A stretch of 13,716 bases of DNA, taken from Deltaproteobacteria bacterium. GTDB lineage: Bacteria > Myxococcota_A > Polyangia > Polyangiales > Houyiibacteriaceae. The DNA is taken from contig JAPUKT010000414.1 in the NCBI GenBank assembly GCA_027295555.1, positions 1 through 13,716 on the forward strand, in the 5' to 3' direction. This document shows positions 1-9,384 of the stretch, in pieces (position 1 is the stretch's first letter; each line of letters starts with the position of its first letter). Under the pieces are notes generated by a model. It was not told the DNA's origin. It worked only from the letters and a program-made list of their open reading frames with translations, and searched no databases. Made by a program: the position numbers and the translations under genes.

Positions 1-439
1 TCGGGTCATCCTCGAATACCCGCTCGGCCCCAGTACCGAAGAGCCGCGCCGCCATCGGGCGAACGCGTTTGCTTTGCCCGAGCGACTCCAAGAGCAAGAG
101 CTCGGTCTCGAGCTCTTCGAGACGAGGTAGATAGAGCGCGGACGCCACCGATCGTTCGGCCAGATGCTGGGCGCGATCGAGCTCGCGCCACACGCTCGTT
201 TCGACGGGCACCGGCCGCCACTTCCAGCGGGGTTTGGCGTGCTCGCCGCGGGCCACCGCAGCCACAAGCCGATCGCGCTCTCCAGGATCGCTGTGTGTGG
301 TTGCCCCGATCAGCTGCCCGGCCCTTCCATGAAGGCGCCTCAACGCGACATCGAGCTCGGCCTGCAGCCGGAGCTGCGGCGTGTCAGACCGGGGCTCCGC
401 CCGATTATAGAAGTTGCGTCGCGCGCTCTGCCAGCTCAC
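1..439 (-). CDS. Partial DUF1704-like (tyrosine carboxypeptidase-like / QEGLA family) protein, N-terminal 146 residues
   Basis: This reading frame is open without a stop from a GTG at 439-437 to the left edge, so the C-terminal part is missing. It overlaps the 3' end of phoH by 35 bases (405-439) in another frame. The start was chosen because a GAAGGGTGA Shine-Dalgarno-like stretch (minus strand of 445-453) sits 5 bases upstream; a second GTG at 448 is in frame but badly spaced. Codons have G/C-rich third positions, as in the neighbours. The protein begins with a helical, Arg/Glu-rich segment (about residues 20-65). An A-K-P-R-W-x-W-x-P motif follows near residues 68-76, then a long helical stretch ending in L-F-G (about 133-135). 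From memory, this order resembles the N-terminal half of DUF1704 proteins, which carry an HExxH-type metallopeptidase centre further downstream. That catalytic part lies outside the window, so the family call is tentative; the coding call is stronger. Translational coupling to phoH is likely. Confidence 0.55.
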   Translation of the reverse strand, partial: MSWQSARRNFYNRAEPRSDTPQLRLQAELDVALRRLHGRAGQLIGATTHSDPGERDRLVAAVARGEHAKPRWKWRPVPVETSVWRELDRAQHLAERSVASALYLPRLEELETELLLLESLGQSKRVRPMAARLFGTGAERVFEDDP

Positions 440-1730
440 TTCGTTCACCCTTCACCAGTGTAATGTGCGCGCCGATATCTTCATCTTGAAAGCGCTGCGC
501 GACGACGACTAGACCATTGCTAGCCGCATCCACGTACGGGTTGTCGATTTGGTAGGGATCGCCCGTGAGCACGATCTTCGTGTCCGCACCGCACCGGGTG
601 ATGACGGTCTTCACCTGGTGTGGGGTGAGATTCTGGGCTTCGTCGACGACCAAGAACTGATTCGGGAGAGAACGACCGCGAATGTACGTGAGCGGCTCGA
701 TCTGGATGACCCCGGATACCAGCAGCTCTTCGTAGTTGCGGTGCTCGGACATACGCCCGCGACCGCTACTGAAGATGTACTCGAGGTTGTCGAAGATCGG
801 CTGCATCCAGGGATTGAGCTTTTCTTCGACGGTGCCGGGTAAATATCCGACGTCGCGACCCATCGGAAAGATCGGTCGGGACACCAACATGCGGCCGTAG
901 GTGCCGTCCTGCACGACCGACTGGAGGCCCGCGGCGATCGCGAGCAAGGTCTTCCCGGTGCCGGCCTTGCCGACGAGAGTCACCAGGTGCACATCCGACG
1001 AAAGGAGCATGTCGAGTGCGAAGTACTGCTCGAGGTTCCGCGGCCGAACGTGCCACACGCCTTCGCTACCGACACGCAACGGCACCACCGTCCCGCTCTT
1101 GGGATCGTAGCGACCGAGCGCCGTGTGCCGCGGGCGTTCGTGCTCTCGCAATACGACACCAGCGTGCGGGTAGAGCTTGGCATCGAGCGTACTGGCATCG
1201 ACCAACTCGCGCCCCGCTAGCCGGTCGACGACGCCGGCGTCGACATCGATGGTGCAGACACCGGAGTAGAGCTCGTCGATCGAGACTCTGCCCCCTTCGT
1301 ACGTCTCGGCACGCAACCCGAGCGCGTCGGCGCGGATGCGGAGGTTCGTATCCATCGTGACGAAGATCAGCGGCATATCGGGCTCGTCGTCCCGGAGCTT
1401 CAGGGCCATTTGGAGGATCGCGCGGTCCATTTCCCCTGGGCCATGGCCACTTCGAGGCATCGATTCGGCTGGGACCGCGACCCTAAGCTCGCCGCCAGTG
1501 CTTTCGAGCGGAACGCCTTGATCGAGGGTGCGGCCGTTTTGATTGCGAAGGTCGTCGAGGATGCGCGCGACGTGTCGTGCGTTCTGTCCAAGCTCGCTCA
1601 ATTCCTTCTTGAACTGATCGACCTCTTCGATGACGAAGATCGGAAGAACGACCTTGTTGTCCTCGAATTTATAGACAGCTAACGGGTCGTGAAGAACCAC
1701 GTTGGTGTCCAAGACATAAGTCTTCTTCAC
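405..1730 (-). CDS. phoH: PhoH2-type PIN domain-PhoH ATPase (YlaK-like)
   Basis: The 441-residue protein fuses an N-terminal PIN-like nuclease domain to a C-terminal PhoH P-loop ATPase. The PIN domain (about 1-150) keeps the expected acidic metal ligands: D8 in LDTN, E35/E36, D102 in EMDRAI and D127 in TMDTN. The ATPase domain has Walker A GKAGTGKT (254-261), the R-P-x-x-P-M-G-x-D-x-G-Y-L-P-G signature (285-299), Walker B VVDEAQNL (D363, E364) and a TGDPYQID sensor motif (389-396). Members of this PhoH2 family are known to couple RNA unwinding with PIN RNase activity, so a role in RNA turnover or toxin-antitoxin-like RNA cleavage is expected; it is cytoplasmic. The start codon is GTG at 1730-1728. 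There is no strong Shine-Dalgarno, but a TACCGT box lies 9 bases upstream. The gene is divergent from the TSUP exporter and overlaps the next minus-strand gene at its 3' end. Length and motifs indicate an intact protein. Confidence 0.95.
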   Translation of the reverse strand: MKKTYVLDTNVVLHDPLAVYKFEDNKVVLPIFVIEEVDQFKKELSELGQNARHVARILDDLRNQNGRTLDQGVPLESTGGELRVAVPAESMPRSGHGPGEMDRAILQMALKLRDDEPDMPLIFVTMDTNLRIRADALGLRAETYEGGRVSIDELYSGVCTIDVDAGVVDRLAGRELVDASTLDAKLYPHAGVVLREHERPRHTALGRYDPKSGTVVPLRVGSEGVWHVRPRNLEQYFALDMLLSSDVHLVTLVGKAGTGKTLLAIAAGLQSVVQDGTYGRMLVSRPIFPMGRDVGYLPGTVEEKLNPWMQPIFDNLEYIFSSGRGRMSEHRNYEELLVSGVIQIEPLTYIRGRSLPNQFLVVDEAQNLTPHQVKTVITRCGADTKIVLTGDPYQIDNPYVDAASNGLVVVAQRFQDEDIGAHITLVKGERSELAERATQLL

Positions 1731-1805
1731 TTCGAGGCGACGGTAACACGCTTTGGCACCTCGGGTACCGAGAAACGAAACCGGCTATAGTCCGCGCGGC
1801 AACCG
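1731..1805. promoter_or_regulatory. Divergent intergenic region between phoH and the TSUP exporter
   Basis: These 75 bases must carry the promoters of both divergent genes. Visible elements are an inverted repeat CTCGG-GTA-CCGAG (1760-1772, 5-bp perfect arms, 3-base loop), which could be a small operator, and TATAGT (1786-1791), a good -10-like hexamer 14 bases before the exporter ATG. On the minus strand TACCGT (1745-1740) lies 9 bases before the phoH GTG. I find no convincing -35 box at standard spacing for either, so the assignment is weak. Confidence 0.3.
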
Positions 1806-2564
1806 ATGGAGGAGCTGAGTTACCAAGGCCTCGCGATTCTCGCAGCGGCTGGAATGCTTGCGACGGTGATCAACGTCGTGGCCGGAGGCGGTGGCATGAT
1901 CGTCTTACCCGTACTGATCGCGCTTGGGCTTCCGGCCGACGTCGCGAACGGGACGTATCGCCTGGGCGTTGTCACGCAAAGCATCACGGGATCCGTTGCG
2001 CTACACCGTCATGGCAAGCTCGACACGTCGCCGCTGGTCCCAATCATGATCCCGACCGTCCTCGGTGCGGCGGTTGGCGCACTCATTGCTACGAAGATCC
2101 CACGCGAGCTCCTGAAGCCCATCATGCTAGTCACGATGGCCGTCATGGCGGGCTTGATCGCGTTTCGGAAGCAAACCCTGATCGCTCCCGAGGGGCCGCC
2201 GCTCGCAACACAGGAGGCGCCCCGGGCATACGTGGGCCTCTTTTTGGCAGGGCTCTACGGTGGCTTCATCCAGGCCGGTGTGGGCTTCGTGCTGCTCAGC
2301 GTGTTGGTCGGAACCCTGCGCCACGACCTCGTGAGCGCCAACGCGATCAAGCTCGTCGCAACGCTGGCGTTCGGTACTGTCGCGCTTGGCATCTTCGTGT
2401 GGGCCGGGCAGATCTCCTGGACGCCTGCGATCGTGCTTGCCGTCGCGTCAATCATCGGCGCACGACTCGGTGTCAAAGTGATGCTCAAGGTGCCTGTCGC
2501 GGCGCTTCGCTGGCTCGTTTTCATATGTGTGGTCGCCACCTGCATTGCGGCTTGGCTTCGCTAG
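1806..2564 (+). CDS. TSUP family (TauE/SafE) membrane transporter, probable anion exporter
   Basis: The 252-residue, very hydrophobic protein has about eight predicted membrane segments in two homologous halves, as is usual for the TauE/SafE (4-toluene sulfonate uptake permease, TSUP) family. The first half shows the characteristic glycine-rich turn N-V-V-A-G-G-G-G-M-I-V-L-P (about residues 23-35). The second half has the matching G-G-F-I-Q-A-G-V-G-F (about 151-160), followed by the N-A-I-K-L motif. Family members export sulfite, sulfoacetate or other small organosulfur or carboxylate anions across the inner membrane; the substrate cannot be read from the sequence. Start ATG 1806 is the first in frame and has no clear Shine-Dalgarno. 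No sulfur-metabolism gene is adjacent, so the context does not narrow the substrate. Length is typical (about 250) and the frame is intact. Confidence 0.88.
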   Translation: MEELSYQGLAILAAAGMLATVINVVAGGGGMIVLPVLIALGLPADVANGTYRLGVVTQSITGSVALHRHGKLDTSPLVPIMIPTVLGAAVGALIATKIPRELLKPIMLVTMAVMAGLIAFRKQTLIAPEGPPLATQEAPRAYVGLFLAGLYGGFIQAGVGFVLLSVLVGTLRHDLVSANAIKLVATLAFGTVALGIFVWAGQISWTPAIVLAVASIIGARLGVKVMLKVPVAALRWLVFICVVATCIAAWLR

Positions 2565-2622
2565 AAAGGGCCCTACAGTTAACTGGCTACACGTGTGAGT
2601 TTCAACACACTGAACAGAAAGC

Positions 2623-2650
2623 TTACAAGGATCCGCGTTAGTGATACTCT
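2623..2650 (+). promoter_or_regulatory. Candidate sigma-70-like promoter of prkA
   Basis: TTACAA (2623-2628) and TACTCT (2645-2650) are separated by 16 bases and resemble -35 and -10 boxes. The transcript would start near 2657, just at the Shine-Dalgarno, giving a very short leader. TATAGT at 2651-2656 is an alternative -10, but would put the start inside the ribosome binding site. No experimental support; this is pattern reading only. Confidence 0.3.
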
Positions 2651-2657
2651 TATAGTT

Positions 2658-2665
2658 AAGGAGGG
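2658..2665 (+). promoter_or_regulatory. Strong ribosome binding site of prkA
   Basis: AAGGAGGG lies 6 bases before ATG 2672, close to the ideal anti-Shine-Dalgarno complement. It fixes the prkA start at 2672 rather than at the second in-frame ATG at 2681. It is the best ribosome binding site in the window and suggests high translation of the first gene of the operon. Confidence 0.8.
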
Positions 2666-2671
2666 TCGCCC

Positions 2672-4717
2672 ATGGGGGAAATGGTCAAGCAGATCGCTGC
2701 CCTGCAAGACTACGAACGATACCAAGATCTCCACTGGGAGGGCTCGTTCGAAGACTACCTTCAAATCGTAGGAGAGCACCCGCAGGTGACGCGCAATGCG
2801 TTCCAACGGCTCTACGACATGATCGTGTCTTACGGCGAAGAAGAGTACATCGACAACAAGAAGAAGCTCATTCGCTATCCGTTCTTCAAAGATCCGATCG
2901 AGAACGGAAAAGACGCGATCTACGGGCTCGACATTCCGCTCATGCGTTTGGTGCATGTTCTTCATGCCGCCTCGCAAGGGTATGGACCCGAGAAGCGAAT
3001 CATCCTTTTGCACGGCCCGGTGGGCTCTTCGAAGAGCACGATCGCGCGGTTGTTGAAGAAGGGTTTGGAGCGTTACTCGAAGACGCCCGAGGGTGCGCTC
3101 TACACGTACGAGTGGACCAATCTCGAGGAGACCGATCTCGCGGGCGGCGACGATGCCTTCCCATGTCCGATGCACGACGAGCCGCTTCGTTTGATTCCAC
3201 CCGGGTGGCGCCAGAAAGCGATCCAAGAGCTTCGTTTGGGGGACGATCGCAGGCGCGTGGACGTGCGGGGCGAGCTCAACCCCGCCTGCCGCTTCATCTT
3301 CCGCAACCTGCTCGAGCGCTACGACGGCAACTGGTCGAAGGTGATGAGCAACCACACCAAGGTGAAGCGCCTCGTCTTGAGCGAGCAAGACCGCATCGGC
3401 ATCGGGACCTTCCAACCCAAAGATGAAAAGAACCAAGACTCGACCGAGCTCACCGGCGACATCAACTACCGGAAGATCGCCGAGTACGGTTCGGACTCCG
3501 ACCCGCGGGCGTTCAACTTCGACGGGGAGTTCAACATCGCCAACCGGGGGATCGTGGAGTTCGTCGAGGTGCTGAAGCTGGACGTCGCGTTCTTGTCCGA
3601 CCGCCTCGGGGCGACCGAAGAGCACAAAATCAAGCCGAAAAAGTTCGCTCAGACCGACATCGATGAGGTGATCATCGGCCACACGAACGAGGCGGAGTAC
3701 AAGAAGCTGATCAACAACGAGTTCATGGAGGCACTTCGCGACCGCACCATCAAGATCGACATCCCGTACATCACCAAGATGAACGAGGAGATCAAGATCT
3801 ATCAAAAGGACTTCAGTGCGGAGCGGTTGCGGGGTAAGCACGTCGCGCCGCACACCCTCGAGGTGGCCGCGATGTGGGCGGTGTTGACGAGGCTCGAAGA
3901 GCCGAAGAAGCATCAGCTCGCACTGTTGCAAAAGTTGAAGCTCTATGATGGCAAGATCCTTCCTGGGTACACGCAAGACAACGTGAAGGAGCTCCGCAAG
4001 GAGGCGAGCCGCGAAGGCCTCGATGGGATGTCGCCCCGATACGTGCAGGACAAGATCAGCAACGCGCTCGTACGCGAGGGCAACGAAGGCTACATCAACC
4101 CGTTCATGGTGTTGAACGAGCTCGAAAAGGGGCTGAGCGCATCACTCACGGTCACCGACGATCAACGAAAGGGTTATGGGGAGCTGATCAGCGTGGTGAA
4201 AGCCGAGTACGACGAGATCGTGAAGAACGAAGTGCAGCGAGCGATCAGCGCGGACGAAGATGCGATCGGCCGGCTCTCCGCGAACTACATCGACAACATC
4301 CGCGCCTATCTGATGAAACAGAAGGTGAAGAACAAGTACACAGGCAAAGACGAAGAGCCAGATGAACGGCTGATGCGGTCGATCGAAGAGAAGATCGACA
4401 TCAGCGACGCGCGTAAGGACGACTTCCGGCGCGAGATCATGAACTTCATCGGCCACCTGGCGCTCGAAGGGAAGAAGTTCACCTATGAAACCAACGACCG
4501 CTTGCGTCGCGCGCTCGAAATGAAGCTCTTCGAGGACCAGAAAGACTCGATCAAGCTCTCGAGCTTCGTGTCGAACGTCATCGACAAAGAGACGCAGGAC
4601 AAGATCGACATCATCAAGAACCGGCTCATCAAGTACTATGGGTACAACGAAGCGTCGGCGACGGACGTGCTCGCCTACGTGGCCAGCATCTTCGCGAGGG
4701 GCGATGTAAAGGAGTAA
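2672..4717 (+). CDS. prkA: PrkA family AAA+ serine protein kinase/protease-like protein (YeaG)
   Basis: The 681-residue protein matches the PrkA/YeaG family over its full length and is somewhat longer than E. coli YeaG (about 640). The N-terminal AAA part contains the family motif around the bound nucleotide, a Walker A GPVGSSKST (115-123), and the Y-x-x-E-W region after it. The C-terminal half (about 420-675) is the charged, helical PrkA domain. PrkA was named for serine kinase activity, but the Bacillus homologue has also been reported as an ATP-dependent Lon-like protease, so the biochemical activity should be treated as open. Family members are induced in starvation and sporulation and act in the cytoplasm. 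The gene leads a plus-strand operon; its stop is 3 bases before the TTG start of the YeaH-like gene. The strong AAGGAGGG site supports the chosen start. No truncation or frameshift is seen. Confidence 0.95.
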   Translation: MGEMVKQIAALQDYERYQDLHWEGSFEDYLQIVGEHPQVTRNAFQRLYDMIVSYGEEEYIDNKKKLIRYPFFKDPIENGKDAIYGLDIPLMRLVHVLHAASQGYGPEKRIILLHGPVGSSKSTIARLLKKGLERYSKTPEGALYTYEWTNLEETDLAGGDDAFPCPMHDEPLRLIPPGWRQKAIQELRLGDDRRRVDVRGELNPACRFIFRNLLERYDGNWSKVMSNHTKVKRLVLSEQDRIGIGTFQPKDEKNQDSTELTGDINYRKIAEYGSDSDPRAFNFDGEFNIANRGIVEFVEVLKLDVAFLSDRLGATEEHKIKPKKFAQTDIDEVIIGHTNEAEYKKLINNEFMEALRDRTIKIDIPYITKMNEEIKIYQKDFSAERLRGKHVAPHTLEVAAMWAVLTRLEEPKKHQLALLQKLKLYDGKILPGYTQDNVKELRKEASREGLDGMSPRYVQDKISNALVREGNEGYINPFMVLNELEKGLSASLTVTDDQRKGYGELISVVKAEYDEIVKNEVQRAISADEDAIGRLSANYIDNIRAYLMKQKVKNKYTGKDEEPDERLMRSIEEKIDISDARKDDFRREIMNFIGHLALEGKKFTYETNDRLRRALEMKLFEDQKDSIKLSSFVSNVIDKETQDKIDIIKNRLIKYYGYNEASATDVLAYVASIFARGDVKE

Positions 4718-4720
4718 GGT

Positions 4721-5830
<1,110 letters not shown>

Positions 5831-5833
5831 TAG

Positions 5834-7372
5834 GTGGCCCAGTTCGCCCTGAAAACCGCGCTTCCGAACTACCTTCGCGAGGAGCAATTCCGGATCGAAG
5901 GGTTCGCGCGGAGCGTGGGCTTGGACTTCTTTCCGATGATCTTCGAGGTCCTGAGCTACGACCAGATGAACGAGGTCGCTGCATACGGCGGCTTCCCTAC
6001 CCGCTACCCGCATTGGCGCTGGGGCATGGAATACGAAAGGCTCAGCAAGAGCCACGAGTACGGCCTCTCGAAGATCTACGAGCTGGTGATCAACAACAAC
6101 CCGGCGATCGCGTATTTGCTCGAGGGCAACGGCTTGGTCGACCAAAAGCTCGTGATGGCACACGTCTACGCGCACAGCGACTTTTTCAAGAACAACTTCT
6201 GCTTTCGCATGACGAGCCAAGGGCGCGACCCGAAAGACGGGTCCGACGTGCGGAAGTGGATCGACACTCTGGCGAATCATGGGGCGATCATCCGAAAGTG
6301 GGCGAACCGGATCGGGCTCGAAACCGTCGAGCAGTTCATCGACGCGTGTCTGAGCCTCGAAAACCTCATCGATCCGCAAAAGCCCTTCTTGCCCAAGCTG
6401 ACGACACCGAGCACGTCGGAAGAAGACGAGCCTGAGGAGCCACCCGAGGTACCCCTCCTCCGCGTGGACCGTGAGTACATGGAGTCGTTCATCAATCCCG
6501 AAGAGTTCGTCGAATCACAAAAGAGGAAGCTCGCGGAAGAGCAAGAAAAGGCGCAGCGGTTCCCGAATGCGCCGGACCGCGACGTGTTGGGGTTCCTGCT
6601 CGAGCAGGCCCCGGTACAGCGGTGGGAACGTGAATGCCTCACGGTGGTGCGTGCCGAGGCCTATTACTTTTTGCCCCAGATGCAAACGAAGATCATGAAC
6701 GAAGGCTGGGCGAGCTACTGGCACTCCCGCCTCATGACGGAGAACATCTGCGACGCGAGCGAGATCGTCGACTATGCCGACCGCTGCGCCAGCGTCCTCG
6801 CCACGGCGCCTGGGCAGTTGAACCCGTACAAGCTCGGAATCGAGCTCTTCCGCCACATCGAAGACCGATGGAACAAGGGGCAGTTCGGAAAAGAATGGGA
6901 CGACTGCAACGACTTCGAGGTTCGGCGTCATTGGAATCGACGCACGGGCCTCGGGCGCGAAAAGATCTTCGAAGTGCGAGCGATCTACAACGACGTGACG
7001 TTCATCGATGAGTACCTCACCGAGGACTTCGTCGCCGACCAGAAGCTCTACTCGTTTGGTTACAACCAACGAAACGATCGCTGGGAAATCGAAAGCCGAC
7101 AGTTCCAAGAGGTGAAGGGGCAGCTGCTCACCACGCTCACCAACGCGGGCAACCCAATCATTTCGGTAGTTGATGCGAACCACGGAAACCGCTCGGAGCT
7201 TCTGCTAGAGCACACGCACCAAGGATCGGATCTACGCCTCGACTGGGCCAAGGAAGTCTGCAAGGCGCTATGCCGCGTCTGGACACGGCCCGTCGAGATT
7301 CACACCGTCGTCGATGACAAGCCGACCGCTCTTCGATTCGACGGCAAGGACCACTCGCAGAAGACGCTTTAG
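5834..7372 (+). CDS. spoVR: SpoVR family protein (YcgB-like)
   Basis: The 512-residue protein matches SpoVR/YcgB in length (about 510 in E. coli) and composition. It has the aromatic-rich N-terminal region (F-P-T-R-Y-P-H-W-R-W-G-M-E-Y, about residues 55-68), a central N-E-G-W-A-S-Y-W-H-S motif (near residue 289) and a C-terminal domain with the G-Y-N-Q-R-N-D-R-W-E-I-E stretch. SpoVR is required for normal spore cortex formation in Bacillus; in non-sporulating bacteria its homologue is part of the PrkA-YeaH stress set and its biochemical role is unknown. An acidic Pro/Glu-rich linker lies around residues 194-208. The start is GTG 5834, 3 bases after the yeaH stop, preceded by a purine-rich GGGGAAAGGG run. 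It is predicted cytoplasmic, with no signal peptide. Intact frame. Confidence 0.95.
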   Translation: MAQFALKTALPNYLREEQFRIEGFARSVGLDFFPMIFEVLSYDQMNEVAAYGGFPTRYPHWRWGMEYERLSKSHEYGLSKIYELVINNNPAIAYLLEGNGLVDQKLVMAHVYAHSDFFKNNFCFRMTSQGRDPKDGSDVRKWIDTLANHGAIIRKWANRIGLETVEQFIDACLSLENLIDPQKPFLPKLTTPSTSEEDEPEEPPEVPLLRVDREYMESFINPEEFVESQKRKLAEEQEKAQRFPNAPDRDVLGFLLEQAPVQRWERECLTVVRAEAYYFLPQMQTKIMNEGWASYWHSRLMTENICDASEIVDYADRCASVLATAPGQLNPYKLGIELFRHIEDRWNKGQFGKEWDDCNDFEVRRHWNRRTGLGREKIFEVRAIYNDVTFIDEYLTEDFVADQKLYSFGYNQRNDRWEIESRQFQEVKGQLLTTLTNAGNPIISVVDANHGNRSELLLEHTHQGSDLRLDWAKEVCKALCRVWTRPVEIHTVVDDKPTALRFDGKDHSQKTL

Positions 7373-7400
7373 AACGATTTTTGCTGCAGCGGCACCGAGC

Positions 7401-8804
7401 ATGCGCCAGAATCGGGCCGCAATGCGGTTGGCGACTCTCATAGGACCAGACCTCCAAGACGCGATCGCCCACGGTCCTGCTGCCGTTCGCGAGGCGGTCT
7501 CCGAGTTCCACCCGGAGGACATCGCCGAGCTCCTCGAGGATCTGTCCGCCCGAGAGGCGGTCGCACTGGTTCGTGCGCTTCCCGCGGAGGCTGCCGCAGA
7601 CGTCGTGGAGCGACTCTCGCCGCATCGTCAGGTGTTGGTCTTCAATGCGATCGACACGGCGCGAGCGGTCGAGCTGCTCGGTGAGATGGACCCTGACGAC
7701 CGCGTCGATCTGCTGCAGGAGCTCGACGAGGAAGACGCTCAGGCGCTCCTCGCCGCGCTAGCCCGCGAAGAACCGGAAGCCGCCGAAGAGGTTCGAGAGC
7801 TCGACCGATACGAGCCCGAGACCGCGGGCGGCATCATGACGAACGCGTTCGTTTCCCTGCCGCCCGAAACGAAGGTGTGGGAAGCGATGGAGGCGGCGCG
7901 GCGCGTCGGACGCAAAGGTGAAGCGGAGATCCTGTACTACATCTACGTTTGCAGCCCGGACGAGGAGCTGCTGGGGGTCGTCTCGCTTCGTGACTTGATC
8001 CTGAGCGAGCCCGGTGAGGCTCTTGCGGAGATCATGACGGAAAACGTGTTCTTCGTGTCGCCGTCCGACGACCAGGAGAAGGCGGCACACGAGATCGCAC
8101 GCTACGATTTGGCCGCCCTGCCCGTCGTCGATGACATGTCGCGCTTGCTCGGGGTGGTCACGGTCGATGATGTCGTCGACGTCGTCATCGAAGAGGCCAC
8201 CGAGGACGCCCAAAAGATGGGTGGCGTCGTGCCGCTCGAAGACTCGTATTTTCAGACCGGATGGGGCGAGTTCGTGTGGAAACGCGGGTCGTGGCTCGTG
8301 GTGCTTTTCGTCGCGCAGCTTTTGACGGCTACGGTGATTCGCGAAAACCAGGACATCCTGCAGGCGACGCTCGAGCTCGTCGTGTTCATCCCCCTGATCA
8401 TCGCATCAGGTGGAAACGCCGGCTCGCAGTCGTCGACCCTGATCATCCGGGCGATGGCGGTCGGCGAGCTCGAGCTGCGGGACTGGGTGCGAGTGTTGTC
8501 GCGTGAGCTCTTGATCGGGCTTTCGCTGGGGATCGCTCTCGGCCTGATGGGGTTCGCGCGCGGGTGGCTCGCTGGCGAGACCGTAGCGCCGGTGAACATC
8601 GCCACGGCCGTTGGGCTGAGTATCCTCGCGATCGTCACAATGAGCACGATCATCGGCTCCCTGCTCCCCCTCCTCATCAAGCGTGTCGGCCTGGACCCAG
8701 CGGTATCATCAACGCCACTTATCGCATCGGTCGTCGATGTCCTCGGGCTCATCGTGTATTTCGCCATCGCCAACGTGATTCTCAACCTGGTGTTGGGCGG
8801 CTAG
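7401..8804 (+). CDS. mgtE: MgtE family magnesium transporter
   Basis: With ATG 7401 as start the protein has 467 residues, normal for MgtE. The order is the acidic, helical N domain (about 20-130), two CBS domains (beginning near G-G-I-M-T-N at about 143 and E-I-M-T-E-N at about 210), a connecting helix, and five membrane segments from about residue 290. The membrane part carries the S-G-G-N-A-G-S-Q signature (G337-Q343), G-L-D-P-A with D432, and S-V-V-D-V-L-G with D446. D446 probably corresponds to the conserved pore aspartate that selects Mg2+. MgtE is an inner-membrane Mg2+ channel gated by Mg2+ binding to the N and CBS domains. The frame stays open upstream to an ATG at 7314, but that would add Arg-rich residues inside spoVR; ATG 7422 is another option. 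The gene is 28 bases after spoVR in the same direction, so it may be the last gene of the prkA operon. Confidence 0.93.
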   Translation: MRQNRAAMRLATLIGPDLQDAIAHGPAAVREAVSEFHPEDIAELLEDLSAREAVALVRALPAEAAADVVERLSPHRQVLVFNAIDTARAVELLGEMDPDDRVDLLQELDEEDAQALLAALAREEPEAAEEVRELDRYEPETAGGIMTNAFVSLPPETKVWEAMEAARRVGRKGEAEILYYIYVCSPDEELLGVVSLRDLILSEPGEALAEIMTENVFFVSPSDDQEKAAHEIARYDLAALPVVDDMSRLLGVVTVDDVVDVVIEEATEDAQKMGGVVPLEDSYFQTGWGEFVWKRGSWLVVLFVAQLLTATVIRENQDILQATLELVVFIPLIIASGGNAGSQSSTLIIRAMAVGELELRDWVRVLSRELLIGLSLGIALGLMGFARGWLAGETVAPVNIATAVGLSILAIVTMSTIIGSLLPLLIKRVGLDPAVSSTPLIASVVDVLGLIVYFAIANVILNLVLGG

Positions 8805-8865
8805 GCTGGTCGATCTCCCCGCGACATCCGTGTTACCCTGAGCCGTCTCGTAACGGGAGCTGGAA

Positions 8866-9351
8866 ATGCCGAGATTCTCAATCGACTACTCGCAAGACAT
8901 CGACACCGTGTACCGGTTCATGACGGACCCGGACGTAATCAAGAAGCGCAGCGAGGCGCTCGGAGAAAAGAACATTCGCGTTCAGGTCGACGAAGCTGGG
9001 GGGACAAAGACGATCACCGCCACCCGAGACGTCGAAAGCGACCTACCCGGATTCGCGAAGAGGCTCTTCAAGTCGACCAACACGATCATCGAACGACTGG
9101 AATGGCGGGACGCCGGCGACAAGAAGACCTGCAAGAGTCACATCGATGTCGTCGGGACGCCCGGAAAGATCGACTCCAACATCACCATCTCCCCGAACGG
9201 GAGCGGCTGTACGTACGACACCGAGTTCGAGGTCAGCGCAAAAGTGCCTTTGATTCGCAAGAAGCTCGAAGCGTTCGTCGCCAAGACGACCCTCGAGGGC
9301 ATCAGCGACCAGCACGAATACAACCAGCGAGAGCTCAACGCGGCTGGCTGA
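8866..9351 (+). CDS. DUF2505 (SRPBCC/START-like) protein
   Basis: The 161-residue protein fits the DUF2505 family, which has an SRPBCC-type fold with a hydrophobic ligand pocket. Typical features are the start P-R-F-S-I-D-Y, the helix D-I-D-T-V-Y-R-F-M-T-D-P with A-L-G-E after it, alternating beta strands through the middle, and a long C-terminal helix (about 125-158). No signal peptide or membrane segment is seen. The function is unknown; binding of a lipid-like ligand is an inference from the fold. The ATG is preceded by GGGAG at about 9 bases, and TACCCT (8834-8839) is a possible -10 box. The gene is 61 bases after mgtE, so it could be read through from that operon or have its own promoter. 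It converges on the AAA ATPase with only 33 bases between them. Confidence 0.8.
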   Translation: MPRFSIDYSQDIDTVYRFMTDPDVIKKRSEALGEKNIRVQVDEAGGTKTITATRDVESDLPGFAKRLFKSTNTIIERLEWRDAGDKKTCKSHIDVVGTPGKIDSNITISPNGSGCTYDTEFEVSAKVPLIRKKLEAFVAKTTLEGISDQHEYNQRELNAAG

Positions 9352-9384
9352 TCAGTCGACGAGCTCGCCAGCGAGGTAGTCCGA

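Larger units (their letters stand above)
2565..2671. promoter_or_regulatory. Regulatory region of the prkA operon with clustered palindromes
   Basis: This 107-base gap is visibly more A+T-rich than the flanking genes. It holds several short perfect palindromes in a row: GGGCCC (2568-2573), CAGTTAACTG (2576-2585), ACACGTGT (2589-2596) and the inverted repeat GTGTG-N8-CACAC (2593-2597 / 2606-2610). They could be regulator sites. No T-run follows any of them, so a terminator for the upstream gene is not supported. No clear GG-N10-GC sigma-54 site is present. Confidence 0.4.

Noticed and set aside
164..489. Plus-strand open frames at the left edge (164-463, 295-489)
   Set aside because: They lie opposite the minus-strand DUF1704-like frame, which has better codon use, a ribosome site and coupling to phoH.
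2579..3976. 465-codon open frame on the minus strand opposite prkA
   Set aside because: Leu/Val/Arg/His-rich composition typical of the antisense of a G+C-rich gene; no recognisable motif; prkA on the other strand is unambiguous.
7314..7400. Upstream start (ATG 7314) for mgtE, overlapping spoVR by 59 bases
   Set aside because: The extra 29 residues are Arg/Ala-rich, correspond to the spoVR end in another frame and are not expected at an MgtE N-terminus.
9364..9375. Hairpin CTCGC-CA-GCGAG between the convergent DUF2505 and ATPase genes, possible bidirectional terminator
   Set aside because: Only 5-bp arms, a 2-base loop and no T-run on either side; too weak to call a terminator.
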